NCBI RefSeq assembly: GCF_005239225.2
Contig: NC_133302.1
Location: 14,603,991 to 14,667,990, forward strand
Direction: 5' to 3'
Source: Populus alba
Taxonomy: Eukaryota; Streptophyta; Magnoliopsida; Malpighiales; Salicaceae
Length of the DNA stretch: 64,000 nucleotides
Positions 1 through 13,800 of the stretch are shown here, piece by piece. How positions within the stretch are numbered: the stretch's first letter is position 1; the number at the start of each line of letters is the position of its first letter. The position numbers and the translations under genes are program-made. The notes beneath the pieces were generated by a model. The model did not search any database, had not been told where the DNA came from, and saw nothing but the letters and a program-made list of their open reading frames with translations.

Positions 1-103
1 GCTACCTCATCAATAAAATGCATTGGTATTAATATATGGCAATCCGTTACTCATTTAATTTTATTTCCTTTTATTAATTTCCTCCCCTTTTATCATTATG
101 TTT

Positions 104-1098
104 CCCGTTTGTTTGCTGGAAAGTAGTTTCATTTTGGAAAGTGAATTCCGAGAAAATATTTTTCAATATTTGGTAGTGTAATGGAAAATAAGTTGGAAAA
201 CACTTTCCAGTGTTTGGTTATGTCATGAAAAATGAGTTGGAAAATAACTTATTAATATTTTTATTTTTCTCGAGTTTATTAAAATAATGAGGAACAGATC
301 TTACAAATTAAAAAGTTGAATGAGAATGAAATTGAAAAAAAAAATATAATTTCATAAATTATCTCAAATAAAATAAATAATAATCAAAATAATAGAGATC
401 AAAATTAAAAAAAATGAAAGATGAAGAAATTAAAATAATAATAATCAACATTTCATAAATTATTTCAAATAAAATAAGTAACAATAAAAAAAATAAGGAC
501 CAAATTTGATAGATAAAAAATTTCAATAAAAAAATGATAAGGAAAAAATAAATAGCAATTATAAAAATAAGGACCAGAGTTAATATAATAAAATAAAATT
601 TTAAGAGATAAAATTAAAAAATAAATATTCAAAACAAAATATATATAGCAATCAAAAGTTCGAGGATCAAATTTGATATAATCAGCAAAATAATTATATT
701 TTTAAATTTTTCACAACTTCCGGAAAGTGTTTTCCCCTCAAATTTTTCAGGAAAACACTTTCCTGAAAACCAAGCCAAATTTTTCTTTTACTGGAAAGTG
801 TTTTCCATTGACCAACTTTCCTAATTGCAAACAAACACAAGAAAGTTTGGAAAGTGATTTTCCGGAAACCACTTTCCGGAAAACAAACATAGCTAAAGGG
901 AAAACACTTTCCTGAAAACCAAGCTAAGTTTTTCTTTGACTGAAATTGACTGGAAAGTGTTTTCTGTTGACGAGAAAGTGTTTTTTGTTGATCGGAAAGT
1001 GTTTTTCATTGATCAACTTTTCCAATGACAAACAAACACAAGAAAGTTTGGAAAATAATTTCCTGAAAACTACTTTCCAAAAAACAAACATGGTCTTA
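104..1098. mobile_element. Non-autonomous inverted-repeat DNA transposon relic
   Basis: The ends are imperfect inverted repeats. The left end carries GTTTGTTT..GGAAAGTAGTTT (from about 107) and the right end (to about 1092) carries its reverse complement, AACTACTTTCC..AAACAAAC. Both arms are packed with GGAAAGTG and CACTTTCC motifs, and the middle (300-700) is AT-rich filler with no coding potential. The right arm is tandemly duplicated (748-897 and 899-1098). No autonomous gene is visible, so this is a MITE-like or deletion derivative. I could not define a clean target-site duplication, so the superfamily is open. Confidence 0.55.
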
Positions 1099-1109
1099 AT
1101 GTGAGTTCA

Positions 1110-2544
1110 ATTTTGTCAAATATTATTTGACTTAATTTAGGTGACACATGACTAATATTCCTCTCATTTTTTTTACCATATAAACTTCATTACTTGTAAA
1201 GGCTCTGGACATCTCAAAAATTAAAGATGCAACAACATCTTTAATGGATTCGTCCTTATGGTTTAGACAACATTTTCAAGGGATTTTTCAATTATCAATA
1301 GCTTTGTTAAAATTCTCAATATTTATTTCTTCTTGGTTGGTCACCCTATTACCACTTATATTAAAGTTATAATATGAAGAATGAGGACATACAAAATATA
1401 TGTTTGGTTTAAGTAACAAGTTAATCCTATAAGATAATAGCTGGACCAACAATCTTACTATCTTCTTAGATTTACTATTAAGACCACTCCGTTTAGATCT
1501 ACCCATTTAAAACAAAATAAAAATAAAAATAAAAATGAACTTATGCTTCATCCCTACCCCATGATCAAAGACTCTGATATTAGTTTTGTGTGTTTGCTTG
1601 TGTTCTCTTGTATTTTTAAAGAATCCATGAAATTATAAAAAATATTAACGAGAATTCCACATGAGTTGGAAATTTAAATAAGGATGGTGGTGTGGTTGTT
1701 AACTTATTATTAAATGAAAAGTAATCCATGAATTGGCTTTTAGTTTGAAATCCTCGATAGTTAGTGAAAATGCAATTATAAGAAGCCAAACAAAAACTTA
1801 TCACATAACCAAGATCAATATATATAACATTAATATAATTAACTAGTGAGTCGTATACATCTTGTTTCCAACAAAATCACATGCTAAATTGAATTCATAA
1901 GTAAATTTGAATTCAATTGATAACCTATTATAATTTTTATGTTTGAAATAACATATTAAACCTAATAATTTAATTCAATTAAATTGTTTATAATACCCAT
2001 GAAAATAAATTTAACTAGCAATCTTGAATAATTTTTTCTTTATTTAGAAATCAATTTTATTAGAGAAATCATTTTGTTTTGTTTTGTTACAATGACCTTT
2101 ATATATTTTTTTAAATGACATGAAATATAAGTGTTTAAAAGAATATATAAATAGACCTATTTAAATTGGAGTAACAATAGGTAAAATTATATCGTGAGCT
2201 ATTTTAAATTGGAGCAATATGAAATAATATTGTGTTACCAAAGTTTTTGAAATAAAAGAAAGAGCTGTATGAACAAGAGAAAGCAAAAAATAGAATTTTT
2301 GTTAACATGCAAGTGTTTTTAAAATATTATTTTAACACTAATTTCAAGATACATTACTGTAACAAATCCTAGGGTATCCATTTGATTTACTTTTGCATAT
2401 CTTTTTATAAATTAAATTCTATTTGAAATTTAAATTAATATCCTCAAAAAGATCCAAACACAAAAACTTATTTAATCGTTTGAATTAAATTCAATTCACA
2501 TGGTTTTAAACAAATTGTTTGGTAAATGCATCTCAAATAAAGAT
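1110..2544. other. AT-rich intergenic spacer, no gene recognised
   Basis: Very AT-rich with no splice-supported exons. A 72-codon minus-strand open frame at 1288-1506 is the only sizeable frame. It resembles no family I recognise and is probably chance or a worn transposon piece. Confidence 0.5.
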
Positions 2545-2700
2545 TGGACATAATTATTTTTTTTAAATTAATTTTTTATATTTTTGGATTGTTTTAATGT
2601 GTTGATATAAAAAATAAATAATTAAAAATATTATTATAATATATTTTTAAATAAAAAATAATTTAAAAAAATCTGTTATCATAATTTCAAAATCCTATTA
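2545..2700. repeat. MITE-like AT-rich repeat fragment
   Basis: The sequence includes TTGTTTTAATGTGTTGATAT followed by TAAAAAATAA-type runs and AATATATTTTTAAATAAAAAAT. The same succession recurs near 5200, 18650, 39450 and 59040, which marks a dispersed family in this window. Confidence 0.4.
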
Positions 2701-2739
2701 AAAATAAAAAGAAGAAAGCAGGAGGTGATAACTATGGGG

Positions 2740-3110
2740 AATAATGTGGGGGCCCATACAAAAATCCCTCCAAACATCGTATTTGAATTTGAAAGGAGAA
2801 AAAACGAAACTCCAAGCCCCCAAACCTCCTCCCTCCCTCACGTTGTTAGCGTCAAAAACTCCTTAAAAAAATAAATAAAAAGGAAGCACGACTCCTCCAT
2901 GTCTTCTAGCACTTGAAATCAGACAAGAGATAAGCAAAAGCAAGCGCGCTCTCTTTCTCTCTCCCTCTCTGTAAATTCAAATCACTAATACATTTCAAAA
3001 CATATCTTGCCATCCCTCCTCCTCTTTCTGAAACCCTAACTCGCTTCCAATCTCTCTCAATTCCTACTAAAAGTAGATACAGATAACCTTTTTAAAGAAA
3101 TCAAGATTTG
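2740..3110 (+). promoter_or_regulatory. Probable promoter and 5' UTR of the gene starting at 3402
   Basis: A GTGGGGGCCCATAC block (2746-2759) contains a GGGCCC core typical of TCP-type promoter elements. It is followed by a CT-rich leader (about 2948-2972), a common 5' UTR feature in plants. It lies 300-650 bp upstream of the first recognisable coding exon. The assignment rests on position and composition only. Confidence 0.4.
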
Positions 3111-3401
3111 ACTTAGCGGGTAGGAAATCTTTTATTACCATTTCTTTATTTTTGCCTTTTGTTTTAAGGTTTTGTGTTAAATTTCTTGATTTTTAATTGG
3201 GTTTCAAGATTAAAATTTTTAAAAAGTTTTGATGCTAGAGATCTTAATTGAATAGGGTTTCCAAGAATTTTTGTCCTTATGATTTCGGCTTAGGTCCTTG
3301 TTGTTTAAAGTCTTAAATCGGGTTTCAAGTTTTTACCTTTTTTCCTTTTGGTTCAAGATTTTGGTACTAAAAGTCTTGAATTTTGGATTAGGTTTAAGCT
3401 A

Positions 3402-6400
3402 ATGGAAGATCGAGGAGGGGATACAGGGAGGTCCAGATCTGATTCCAAGGTTGGTTTCTCTCTTTCTTTGGTTCTTTTGAGAAGTTTTATGTTCCTGATT
3501 CTGGGTTGTTTTAGTTGGCTGGTGAGAAGCGGACTAGTGGTGAATTGGGAGAGAAATCAGAAGTTGCTCGAAAAAAGATTAAAATGCGTAATCTTGAATC
3601 TGTGCTGAGGTTTGAAGGTAAGGTTTTATTAATATGTAACTTTTTTTGCTGCTGTTAGGTGTTTTGATATTGAAATTTGTTCGTATCTGGGATGTCAGAA
3701 TGCAGCTATGTACAAGTACAATAGACAAATCTATTCACTAGTAATACTTGTTAGCAGAACAAGACCAACAAGAAACATTTAATTGAAAACAAATTGCAAT
3801 GCCTGGACACGTAGAATGGTACTTTAGTTCCACTGTAGATCAACTTGTTGTGGCCCGTTGAACTTCCAATATAAACATCGTTTTAAAGCTTTGTTTTTTT
3901 CTACTTGATAATGGCACAGAAGTAAGCAGCAATCACTTGAAAAACAAAGAAGACGACGACAGCTTTCAGTTTACTGAAAAGATGTCCCAAGTCACCAATG
4001 TTCCAGTAACCTTGGACTTCAATGCCTTATCGAGCAGAAAGAAGTGGAAGGACCGCATTTATCAGTTGAGGTCACTGCTGCCTCTAAGCCCACTGGGATC
4101 TCAGTAATGAAGCTTGCATTGTTAATCATTTGGTGAGAAAGGATATGGCAGATACATGCTGAGAATTGTAATGAAGTCCATTGCTCAAGAAGCATGAGAG
4201 CAAACATGACAATAAACGCGCAACCTCTGTTGGCTTTGGCTTGGATCTGAATGCACAGGATGATAGCTCTGTGAACCAGGAACCAATTCCACACTCAGAA
4301 AGATCATGAGAAGACAAGAGATATTTTCTGAGTGTGGGAGTACTACTGGTCCAGTGCAGGAAAAGGATCCATTAAGAATGTGGAAAGAAATGAAGCAAAA
4401 CGGTTTTTCTGTCATCTTCATATGGAGGGATTTCAATTCAAAGTGGTTTTATGACATCTTCTCATGGAGGGATACCCAATGGCAAAGCAACGTGGGAGGA
4501 AACCAAAGATGAGTTCTCAAGGAAAAGATGGAACTTGCAAAGAAGAGAGACAGGTGGATAGGTTTACCAAAGATTGCTGCTCCAAGTGGATTGCTAAATG
4601 GCTTGAACCCTGGGATCATAAACCATGTGAGAAATAAAAAGCAGGTCCATTCCATAATAGAGGCTTTGGTAAGGTCTGAAAAAACTCGAAAATGGCTGTC
4701 TTGAAAGCAAACAAGCAATATCTAAAATCTGGAACTAAAGAAAACAATAGTACGAGTGATTCTGGAATAAATCGACTCAGTTTTTCTCATGGAAATGGGA
4801 GTTCAACTTCTTTATTTGGGAGCAAGCAAACAAGAGGGTACCCTATATCCAACGGGGAGGGTGACTCCAGCATGGTAAGACATGGTACATGACAGAAAAT
4901 TTTGTTTCACACTCAGCTGCATTGGAAGAATGATGCATTGACATTGAAGTTGCCTTCATCAACTAACGCCTGGAGGAATCTAGAACTGTTCTGAATGAGG
5001 AATCAGCAACAACGCAAGTGCTTCTTGTCTTTCTGTGAAAGGTGTGTTAAATTCTTTTTTAGAAGGAATTGACAATTTTAATATTTGGATATTTATATGT
5101 GAAACTGCGGTAGATAGGAATTGCAAGACACTAAGCGTGTTTAAGATTGCAAGCAGAAGTTGTTTTCAAAGTATTTTTTGGCTTGGATATACTTTAAAAT
5201 AATATCTTTTTTTATTTTTAAAAATTTGTTTTTGACATCAATATTAAAAAGATAAAAAAACACTAAAAAAATAATTTAAAACAAATTAAATTCAATTTTT
5301 TTCAAAAACATGGTAAACTACAAAAACAAACACACACCTAAATGAATTGTGTATCTTTATAGAATTAGGTATTGCTATTTATCACGACATTGAAGTTACA
5401 CGACAAACTGAAAGCCAAGAACATCTTAGCTGAAAGGTTTGTATTTTATACTTTGTTTTTGTACTTTCAGCTGCTACTGTTTTCTTCTCAATGGTTGGAA
5501 CTTCTTCAATCAAGACATTTTAGAGGACGGATAGCGGTAATGCTTTTATAATGTGAATGGTTGTTGAGTATTATTTAGTATGGTACATGATGTCCTATAA
5601 AATTGTTTTTTTTAATAACCATTCTCCTGTACTTTCAGCATTGCGCCGAAGTAGGAAGAGAGTCCGAGCAGTGATAACTACTGAGTTTACCATTTTTAAT
5701 ATCAAAAAGAGTTCTCAGCTATTGAAGTGGACGGTTCTTATACTATGAAAAGTTCTTCAGAAGTAGTGTCCAGTAATGCAACAGCTGCCCATGCATCAAG
5801 CAAGATGGAGAGCATTGTTTGATCAGTTGGACAGTGCACTTTCTGAAGAAGAGAAACAACTTGTAAGTGTGATTGGAAAGACAAGTGCAATAGGATAGAC
5901 TTTTCTTTGTTTCTCATGCTACAAAATTCTACTAGTAATCTAGAGATGTGTGTGTGTGAATTTGACTCAGTGATTCCATGGTGATTTGCGATGGTTTTGG
6001 TATCAACTTATATCTGACCAGACTAATTCATTTGCCTGAATCACTAGACAGTTTCCTGAATACAAAAATTGTTTCTTACTTGTAATAGGATTTCCATTTT
6101 TTAAATAAATCCTCTTCTGCAGAGCTTATGATAGTATAGAAATTCAATTTTTTAATCCAATTTCTTTCATTAGCTTATTTACGGTGCTTTCTGGTTTGAA
6201 TTTCAGGAACTTGGTTGAGCCAAGTAAAGGAAATGCAGTGCACTGTGATCAGGGCTGCAACATTTGCACTATAATGCAATTTAGGTTACCCAAGGTAAAT
6301 TACTACGCCATTATACCTTTGTCAAACTTGTGGCAGGAATCTGGTATAGTATCTTAAATTGCATATGGTGAGCTCATATTATGGATGATGAATTATGATG

Positions 6401-6633
6401 ACTGAAGAGACATTATCATTTATCATCAATATAAACAATCTGTTTCGTCAACATTCTTTATTCATGCCTCACCATGTGGCAAATATTCTGCAAGTTACTT
6501 CATAATTATACAGTTTTCTTCAATGTGCAGAACTGAGAAAGCAGATAGCTCGCAGAAGGAATTGGCTGTTAGAGCTGCTGCAGCTTCCATCTATTCAACC
6601 TGCGGATTTCCTGAAGTTCGAAGGAGAATGTAA
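3402..6633 (+). pseudogene. Broken multi-exon gene, AT-hook-containing conserved plant protein of unknown function
   Basis: Exons with canonical borders can be followed. Exon 1 is 3402-3449 (MEDRGGDTGRSRSDSK). Exon 2 is 3515-3617 (LAGEKRTSGELGEK.., KK-rich). A long exon runs from 3920 to about 4890. Later exons are near 5471-5537, 5640-5862 (ALRRSRKRVRAVI.., then LDSALSEEEKQL), 6207-6294 (WLSQVKEMQ) and 6531-6633 (ELAVRAAAASIYSTC, ending near ENVSCF in a shifted frame). The long exon holds KQRGRKPK at about 4482-4508, an AT-hook-like DNA-binding motif, so a nuclear role is plausible. The frame is broken repeatedly: a shift right after VTLDFNA (about 4025), more in the long exon, stops in the 6207 exon, and an extra base before the final stop. 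Introns are retained, so this is not a processed copy. I recall similar uncharacterised plant proteins but no name or function. It is either a decaying paralogue or an error-rich sequence. Confidence 0.6.
5130..5340. repeat. MITE-like insertion inside an intron
   Basis: Starts near GCGTGTTTAAGATTG, runs through ACTTTAAAATAATATC and ends near ACAAAAACAAACACACACC. It shares the AT-rich core seen at 18605-18795 and 39400-39595. It sits between two exons of the broken AT-hook gene. Confidence 0.4.
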
Positions 6634-6639
6634 TCTTGT

Positions 6640-9600
6640 TTCTGATCTTATTAACCGAAGTGTCTTCCTCCTATCTCTAATGGTGTTGAATTCTAAAATA
6701 TTAAAGCAAACAACTGATCAGTTCTTTAATCTTTGCAAAAGCTATGCCTGGATAGCAAGCTAATCTATATAACATCAAGTTGAGCCCCCATCTTTCTCTC
6801 TCTTTTCTTTTTTTTTTCAAAAAGTAGCCAGAATCATTGTTGTGGTAGATTGTTATAAACTCTAGTTTTGATAAAGGAAGTTGCTGAGATTAAATAATAA
6901 TCGACCTATCGAAGGTTCTTTGATGTTTTTTCTCATGGCTCAGTTTCCCAGTGTAGCATGAAATTGGAACTCTTAATGTTCATGAAACAGTGCTCTTACC
7001 CCTTTTCTTCATGCTTTTATTTTTATTCTCTCTTGTGTTTTCTTGATTTTTTGAACAAGTGCACATTAGAAAAGAACACTTTAATGCATCCAGTTTCTGT
7101 AGGTTCTGTTTGTTTTTGCGTTTTTAAAAGTGTTTTAAAAAAATCTTTGGTGTTTGTTGTATTTGAAAGCCCTGCTAAACCGCTTGGCGCACCTAGGAAG
7201 TGAAGAGTGCTTTCATTCTGCTGTTAATATTCATCTTTACCAATCATCTGATGTTTTGTTCTAGAACTAGAAACATAGAATAGAACACTTCCTCTGTGTG
7301 TGGAAAGCTTACCCCCTAAGATGAAAACATGCATGTAACCAAGACTGTCCTCTTGGTTTCATGTATCCACTGCGCTCAGTCTTGCTTCACGGGAATGGTA
7401 ACAGGAAATAGTGAAGACTCTTCCCATTGAACAGTTCTTCCTCTTTGCCCACGCATTGGATGGTCAAGCCTGCAACCTGTCATCTTTGAGAATCAGAACA
7501 TGAAGCCGATTCGATTCATTAACGTTCCCTGATCGGTTTGAAGAATTTATGTCAGAAAACATCGTTGACTGTATGAAGAATCCAGCTGCAGTTTCATGCT
7601 ACCTTTGAGTGGATGGTCACGCTGGGCTCTGGGGGTTGGCTGTTTATAATACAGTTATTCTGAGTTCCTGCTGATGGTATCAGATAATTTTAAAAAAAGT
7701 TTTTAACGATCTTTAAGTATACCTAGAAGCCCTAATGTAGAAAAAATTGAAGTGCTAGACATTAAATCTCAAATCACCTGAAATTCTCCACAAATCCTTA
7801 CTCTTTGTTTTTTTTTCTAAGCCCAATACAAGCTTAGGGTCATGTTTTTCTAGTACAAACATCTTTGTATTATGTTTTTTCTGTAATGTATGAGGTTAGC
7901 TTATGCCAAAAGCCTGTCTTAAATGATTTCATAATGACAAACACTACACTATTTTTTGCGTCTTAATGCTTCATCTGTGCTTATTTTATCTCTTGACGAA
8001 AATTTTAAGATTATTCGTTGTCAGATAATTTTCATATCTCAATATCAAGTCTTGATTAGATAAAAAGAAGAAAAAGAAGCAATCTCTCTCCATAAAGACT
8101 GTTTTTGGAATCAATTTCATCCTTGAAAACCATGATGCACCTTTTAATGAGTGCGGTTCAACCAAAATGTAGGTTGGGACCTGATTGTTTTGATCTTATG
8201 GTGTCAAAACATGTATAGATATGGAGTTGATGTTTGGTTTTGCAACAAAATCTCATTTTATTATTTGCTGTAATTAAAATTAGGAACTTGAATTAAAATT
8301 TGAGAAAAAAAAAAAAGCAATTGCGGTTCAAGGCACAATTGTTTTTTCCCATCCACGTGGTTTTTTTCAGTTTAACTCTTGTCATGTTAAGTTGGTTAAA
8401 TTGATCTTGAAGTTGATTAAATTAGCTTAATAAGGGGTTTTTCATGTGTAGAAAAAAAATAATTTTTTTTTTGACATTGGTAATGTTTTAATTAAAAAAA
8501 ATTAATTTATTAATTTGAAAAATAGAAATAGAGGGATTGAATTAAAACCAAGAAAGATAAAGACTTTTGTTTTCAAAACTGTACATTAATGGCCTTTTTT
8601 TTATCTTTTTATTTATAAGTTATAATTTTGATTACAAAACTTATTTTGTTTACATTAAATTTAAAAAATAAAAAGAGAAAGTTTGTCAAAAAATAAGAAA
8701 AATAAGAAAAAAATCTTTGGTTGTCAATTATAACAACAATAAAAAAATTTATTTTTGTGTCAATTAAGTTCCATTCGAACGAATGAAGCTACAATTAAGT
8801 GTTTTTTTTCCATTCATCATGACAAAAAAGTATATTGAAGTTAAGAAAGAAAATTGTTTTTTTATTTATTTTATGTTTTTTCTAACTCATTTAGTCATTT
8901 TGGGTTGAGAAATTATATTTTTTTAGATTCTAAAGGGGGTTTTTTTTTAGGTGATTTTAGGTTAAAACATGTTGAGAAAATGTTTTTTTTTTTTTTAGTT
9001 TAAAACCTCACTAGTCAATTTCTAACATCTTTTAATGTAGAACTCTAGAATATAAACAACACATCATTGTTTTCTTTATAAAAAAAAATGATGGATAAAT
9101 CTCTTCGATACTTGAACAAAAACAAAAAAAATATTATGAAGCTTAGATGACTAGACCACTTAAAGCCCAACCGTTCCACCCTACTTTACTTATTTATTTA
9201 TTTTTTATTTAATTTAATTATCAAATTTAAAATTATACAATAAATTAGTTAGAAATATGTTTGAGATGCTGTGTCTACAAGTATTCATTAAAATAAATCC
9301 ATTTAGAACTTTTTAGAGTAATTATTTTATTAAAATTTCTTCAATTGACATGGTTTTGAATAAGATTATCTCATTTTTTTTTGTATATTAGCATATGTTC
9401 TTTTTTATATTACCCCTTAATAATATTCCTTTTTTTTTCCCCCCTTAAATTTATTCAAGTATTTCTTATAATATGTCTATTTATTACATATAATTTAAAA
9501 ATAAATGATTTCCAGAAAAAGGTTTTAAACCCAACCAGTGCATGACTTGTTTAATAGTCTAATAGGTAAATCATATTTATCTAGAACATCTTTCACCTCA

Positions 9601-10670
9601 TATAATTTGAAATATAAATTTTAATAAAAAAATTCAACATTAGTCAAATGAGTTCTCAACTTTATCATATTTGGAATTTACACTTTTTTATATTATATTA
9701 AAAAAATAGCTCCACAAGGATGAATTACCTCCACTTTGAATTACCATTACCCGTACATTAATGATAAATTAATGAATTTAATTATTTACAGTTAATTTAT
9801 CAATTAACACGGAAATGGTAAATTTAGCATTTCCAAGAATTTCTTAACCATTAATTTCATTCATTAATTATTTTTCATTTGATGTGTAATTTAAAATAAA
9901 ATGATTCTTCAATATAATAATAAAAATTGATAAGACATATTTCTATTAACTTTATATTTTATTTATTTTAAGTATTGTGTTAAGAATGAATGAAAAATTA
10001 AAATATTAAATAAAAATATAGGATATTATAGTACACTTTAAATAATGTGTGTTTTATATTGGTTAATGTTTTAAGTCGGTTACAATAATTCTAAATAAAA
10101 AAAAGAGACTGTGAATTATTAGAGGCATATAGATGACTTTCTTAACAAGTGCTCCAGAGTGCACTTTTAGTCCAATGAAGGTCTTGAGCTTGGTGGATTG
10201 TATCCAACCCATTCGGAAACAGAAGGATAAATAAATAAATAAAACACTTGAATTCTCCTATATTATATAAAAAAAAAATATTTGGCCTTTTGCTAAAACT
10301 GAAAAGGCTTCTTAAGATCTCTCATAATAGTTCTCACGGGCTTCTGAAAGGCTCCATTGAATTCTCCTTTTTAATTACTGTGCTAATATAGTAAACTTTT
10401 TCAGAAGAGAAGATATATTAATTATCATTTTTCAACTTAATAGTACATGACTCGTAGGTCAGACAAAGCATAAATTTCTCGATTTACTAATATTTTTTTG
10501 CAAGAGATTTGGATCTCTTCTGGTTATCTGACAGACTAATGATAAGCTGCTCTGGATAATTAAAACATATTGCACCAGAGACCTTGGCAGAGCAACAAAG
10601 CTTTGATATGGGAAATCAGTGTGCACAAACATTAGTTAGATAACAGACAGGCTCGTCATTGTCCAAAACA
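6640..10670. other. Intergenic region, no gene recognised
   Basis: 6640-7680 has more balanced base composition and may hold 3' untranslated sequence of the preceding gene. A short MITE-type motif (TTTGTTTTTGCG..) lies near 7106. From about 7700 to 10100 the DNA is strongly AT-rich with long T and A runs and retroelement-like phrases, and no readable protein. No tRNA, rRNA or long open frame was seen. Confidence 0.5.
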
Positions 10671-10875
10671 AAGAAATAAAATTGTTTGATTTTAACTCTC
10701 CATCTATTTGCTTTCCTAAAATTTACAATTTGCATCATGGCTTCTATAATTTACATGCTCTTACATTGGCTAGTAGGGACTGCAAGAAGAAAACTCATCG
10801 CGTAAAGAAAAGTAGTTTTGAGTATCGGCGAAAACCAACCTTGCTATGGTGTGTAGGCAGAATTAATTTGCTTAC

Positions 10876-13800
10876 CTCGGTTGGTGTATAAGCAGACAGG
10901 AGCCAGTTTGGATGGCCAATCTTGGTTGATATTGTTTTTTGAAAGATTGGATCATCTTGAAAGTTGGCAGTGATCGATACTCGCAACTTTACTACTCCTC
11001 TGCAATTGTTCCAACGTCTTCACTAATAACTGTAAATGTTTGTATTAAGTTACAAGGATCAAGTTACCACCACCTTTCATACAAAAAAAACAGGCAACCA
11101 TGCCATTGCGTGCAGAAATCTCAACTGAGACAATCTTTCAATCCTACATGACTAGAGGTTTTGCTCAATCATTTCACACCATTTAAGATGTAATTCCATC
11201 ACCATATCTGTTATCTCATCCAAGCTGCAAAATGTACTCACTTATTTACATACTAATTCAAAGTATCTAACTCATTCAAAACAGATTTTGTTCCACGAAT
11301 GTTCCCATATGCATGTAATGACAGCCAAGAAATTCAAAAATCAACAATGCACAGATTCTGATAAAACTTCATGGTCGACATAACAATGCCCACAAAAAGT
11401 AAAACGTATTATCTTCTCAAGGAAAGAAAAGAGCAACCACGACCATCCAGTATAGAATTGACCTGAGGCAATGCACCAAACCTTAACTGCAAAAAAATTG
11501 AAGGTAAGAAAAACAAGAAGGACCAACCATCCATTTAAGCAATTGTGTGTCACAAACAGCCTCCCGTCCAAACAAAACCGCTGGAGGTGTCCTCTTGTTT
11601 CCCTGAATATTTCCATTTCATATTGTTAATTTTAAATGATTACTAGACAAACCATACAGGGAAAACTGGAGCTTTGCTAAACACTTTATAATAAACCCGG
11701 TCTGTCACAGCAAATGGGAACTGCACACCTCTACCTTGGCTGTGGATCCATGACCCCTGAATCGCCATAACCACCTTTGTCCTATAAGAGAAAAAACAGT
11801 GGGCGATTTTTAGAAAAGCTTATAAAAGTTGAGGCCACTGCTGCATTCTAAAACCAAAGGGTTGCCGAGGAACAAAAAAAAATAAAATGGCAGTGGATAA
11901 ATTAAAACATAAGAGAATACTTAAATAAAGTATCTGAGTTGCAGGGTTTTAAAAAATCCCAGTGATTGACACAGTTTTTTTAAATCCAGGCTATTGAATT
12001 GTCAACATGAAGGGACATTCTCATTGAGAAAATCTACTTCAGATGAGGAAGAACCATGCAGCAGCATGACTTGCAATGAAAAGGAAAGGTATGCATTGTT
12101 ATGCAGTCTGCTCCTATTTATTGACATTTGTTAAAGAGAATTATGTTTAAAAGGAAACCCAGGGCTTGCCGGAACAAACCTGGTCAAACCTCTCTCTGAC
12201 CCCTTTTGTATGAGCGATAAATTGTAAACTCCTCTTCTACCGCTGAAATGCCTGGACAGCATATCTGAGAGCTGTATAGACAGCAGCAAATCATGAAACA
12301 GTTGAAAAGGAACAAGCCAAAGAAAAAGAAAGCTGTGATGAACTTGTCATAGTTCTCTTTATCATAGTGACTATATACTCCTATATCTTGCCACTGCTTA
12401 AAAAATACAAAGCCTGCGATTTTTTTCTTGTAGGAAGCAGGATCATAAAATCCTACAACTTCAACAACAACAACAACAAATTACTACTTACAGAGGTTGG
12501 GAGCTATTGAGTCTTCTTGAAATTGACTCTGAACAACTGTAGCAAAACTTTCTGAAAATGCAAGCATAAAACTGAAATCAAAAATCATATTCATAACAAC
12601 TGTAAGAACATCTTAGAGAGAGAGAGAGAGAGATCAGAATGCAACACAACTGTTAGATTTCTAAATAACAGAGTCCAGTGAAAGTTAAACCATTTGCACA
12701 GAACAAGCAGAGGCGCACAAACTTTTCAGCATTGCTAAGCAGAAAGCTAAAAATGCAGAAACATCTCATTATAAGTTGTTATAAAATGAGTGGAAGGAAG
12801 ACAATTCAACAAGAAGCAAAAATACTTCATTCCAGTATATCAATCACAGGGTCAAGCTTGCTCTTCTTGAAAGTCCAGAAGTGTGTCATATCTGACCAAC
12901 AAAAGTTTGCTATTTCATTAATTGTTGATCATAAGGCCTTGAAGACAGTTATGATTACTATTGACAGATTGTCAGGACATGGTTTGTAGCTTGCTCTTGC
13001 CCAAAGCAATAAAATACAACTATATTAAAAACCAGCACCTAGAAACATGCATTACCATTAAAAGTAAAAAAAACTGTACAAGTTCAACTATCAAATTACA
13101 AGGACTGCTTAAGGGTATAAGATTGAAAAGTGGCCAATTACAAAGAGGACCAAACATGCAAATAGACGCACTTAAAAGGCAGTGCTTGTGTTAGAGCCTC
13201 AACTAAGCCAAAATTACAGTTCGATATGGACATATCCAGACTTCATGTATAGTGCTTTCTGAAGGAAACTTTATAGTAACAGTGACTAAAGCTGGAGGTC
13301 TGTCAGAAGCAGCCTTTGAAGCTTTTGTAGTAAATTTAAAGTTTGCAGATAAAATTCATTAAGGCACACAATTAACGAAGCTCAAAACCCCCACCCCCTC
13401 TCTTTTCTCTCACACTCTTTGATCTGGTACTTTCTCAGTATGAGAAGTTATTCAAACCTCCTATGATAGAGAGTTGCAATGAATTATTCAAATACCAAAA
13501 ATTCCTTCTCAATTGAGAACTGACCATTCTGATAACATGCTGCATTCCACCAGCTCCAAATGAATGCCCACAAGGCAATATCATGGCGTCATCCATTAAA
13601 GCTCCCCTGAATCCATAAACCAAAGTAAATAAATTGCACAAGTAAAAACTTTCCAGCAACATGCTTACAGTAGAATAAAAAAATGGCATGCCAAAACAGA
13701 TTATTCCAAAAACTTCTGATTCGAACACAAATAGTCCATGTCATGCCAAACACATAAAAATCGCCATACAAACATAGAAAAAAAAATTCAACAATCAATC

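Noticed and set aside
727..915. 62-codon frame at 727-915
   Set aside because: Lies within the duplicated arm of the inverted-repeat transposon and is built from repeated GGAAAG/CTTTCC motifs.
12678..13194. 103- and 77-codon plus-strand frames
   Set aside because: They fall in the intron region of the minus-strand U-box gene, overlap each other and show no recognisable domain or splice support.
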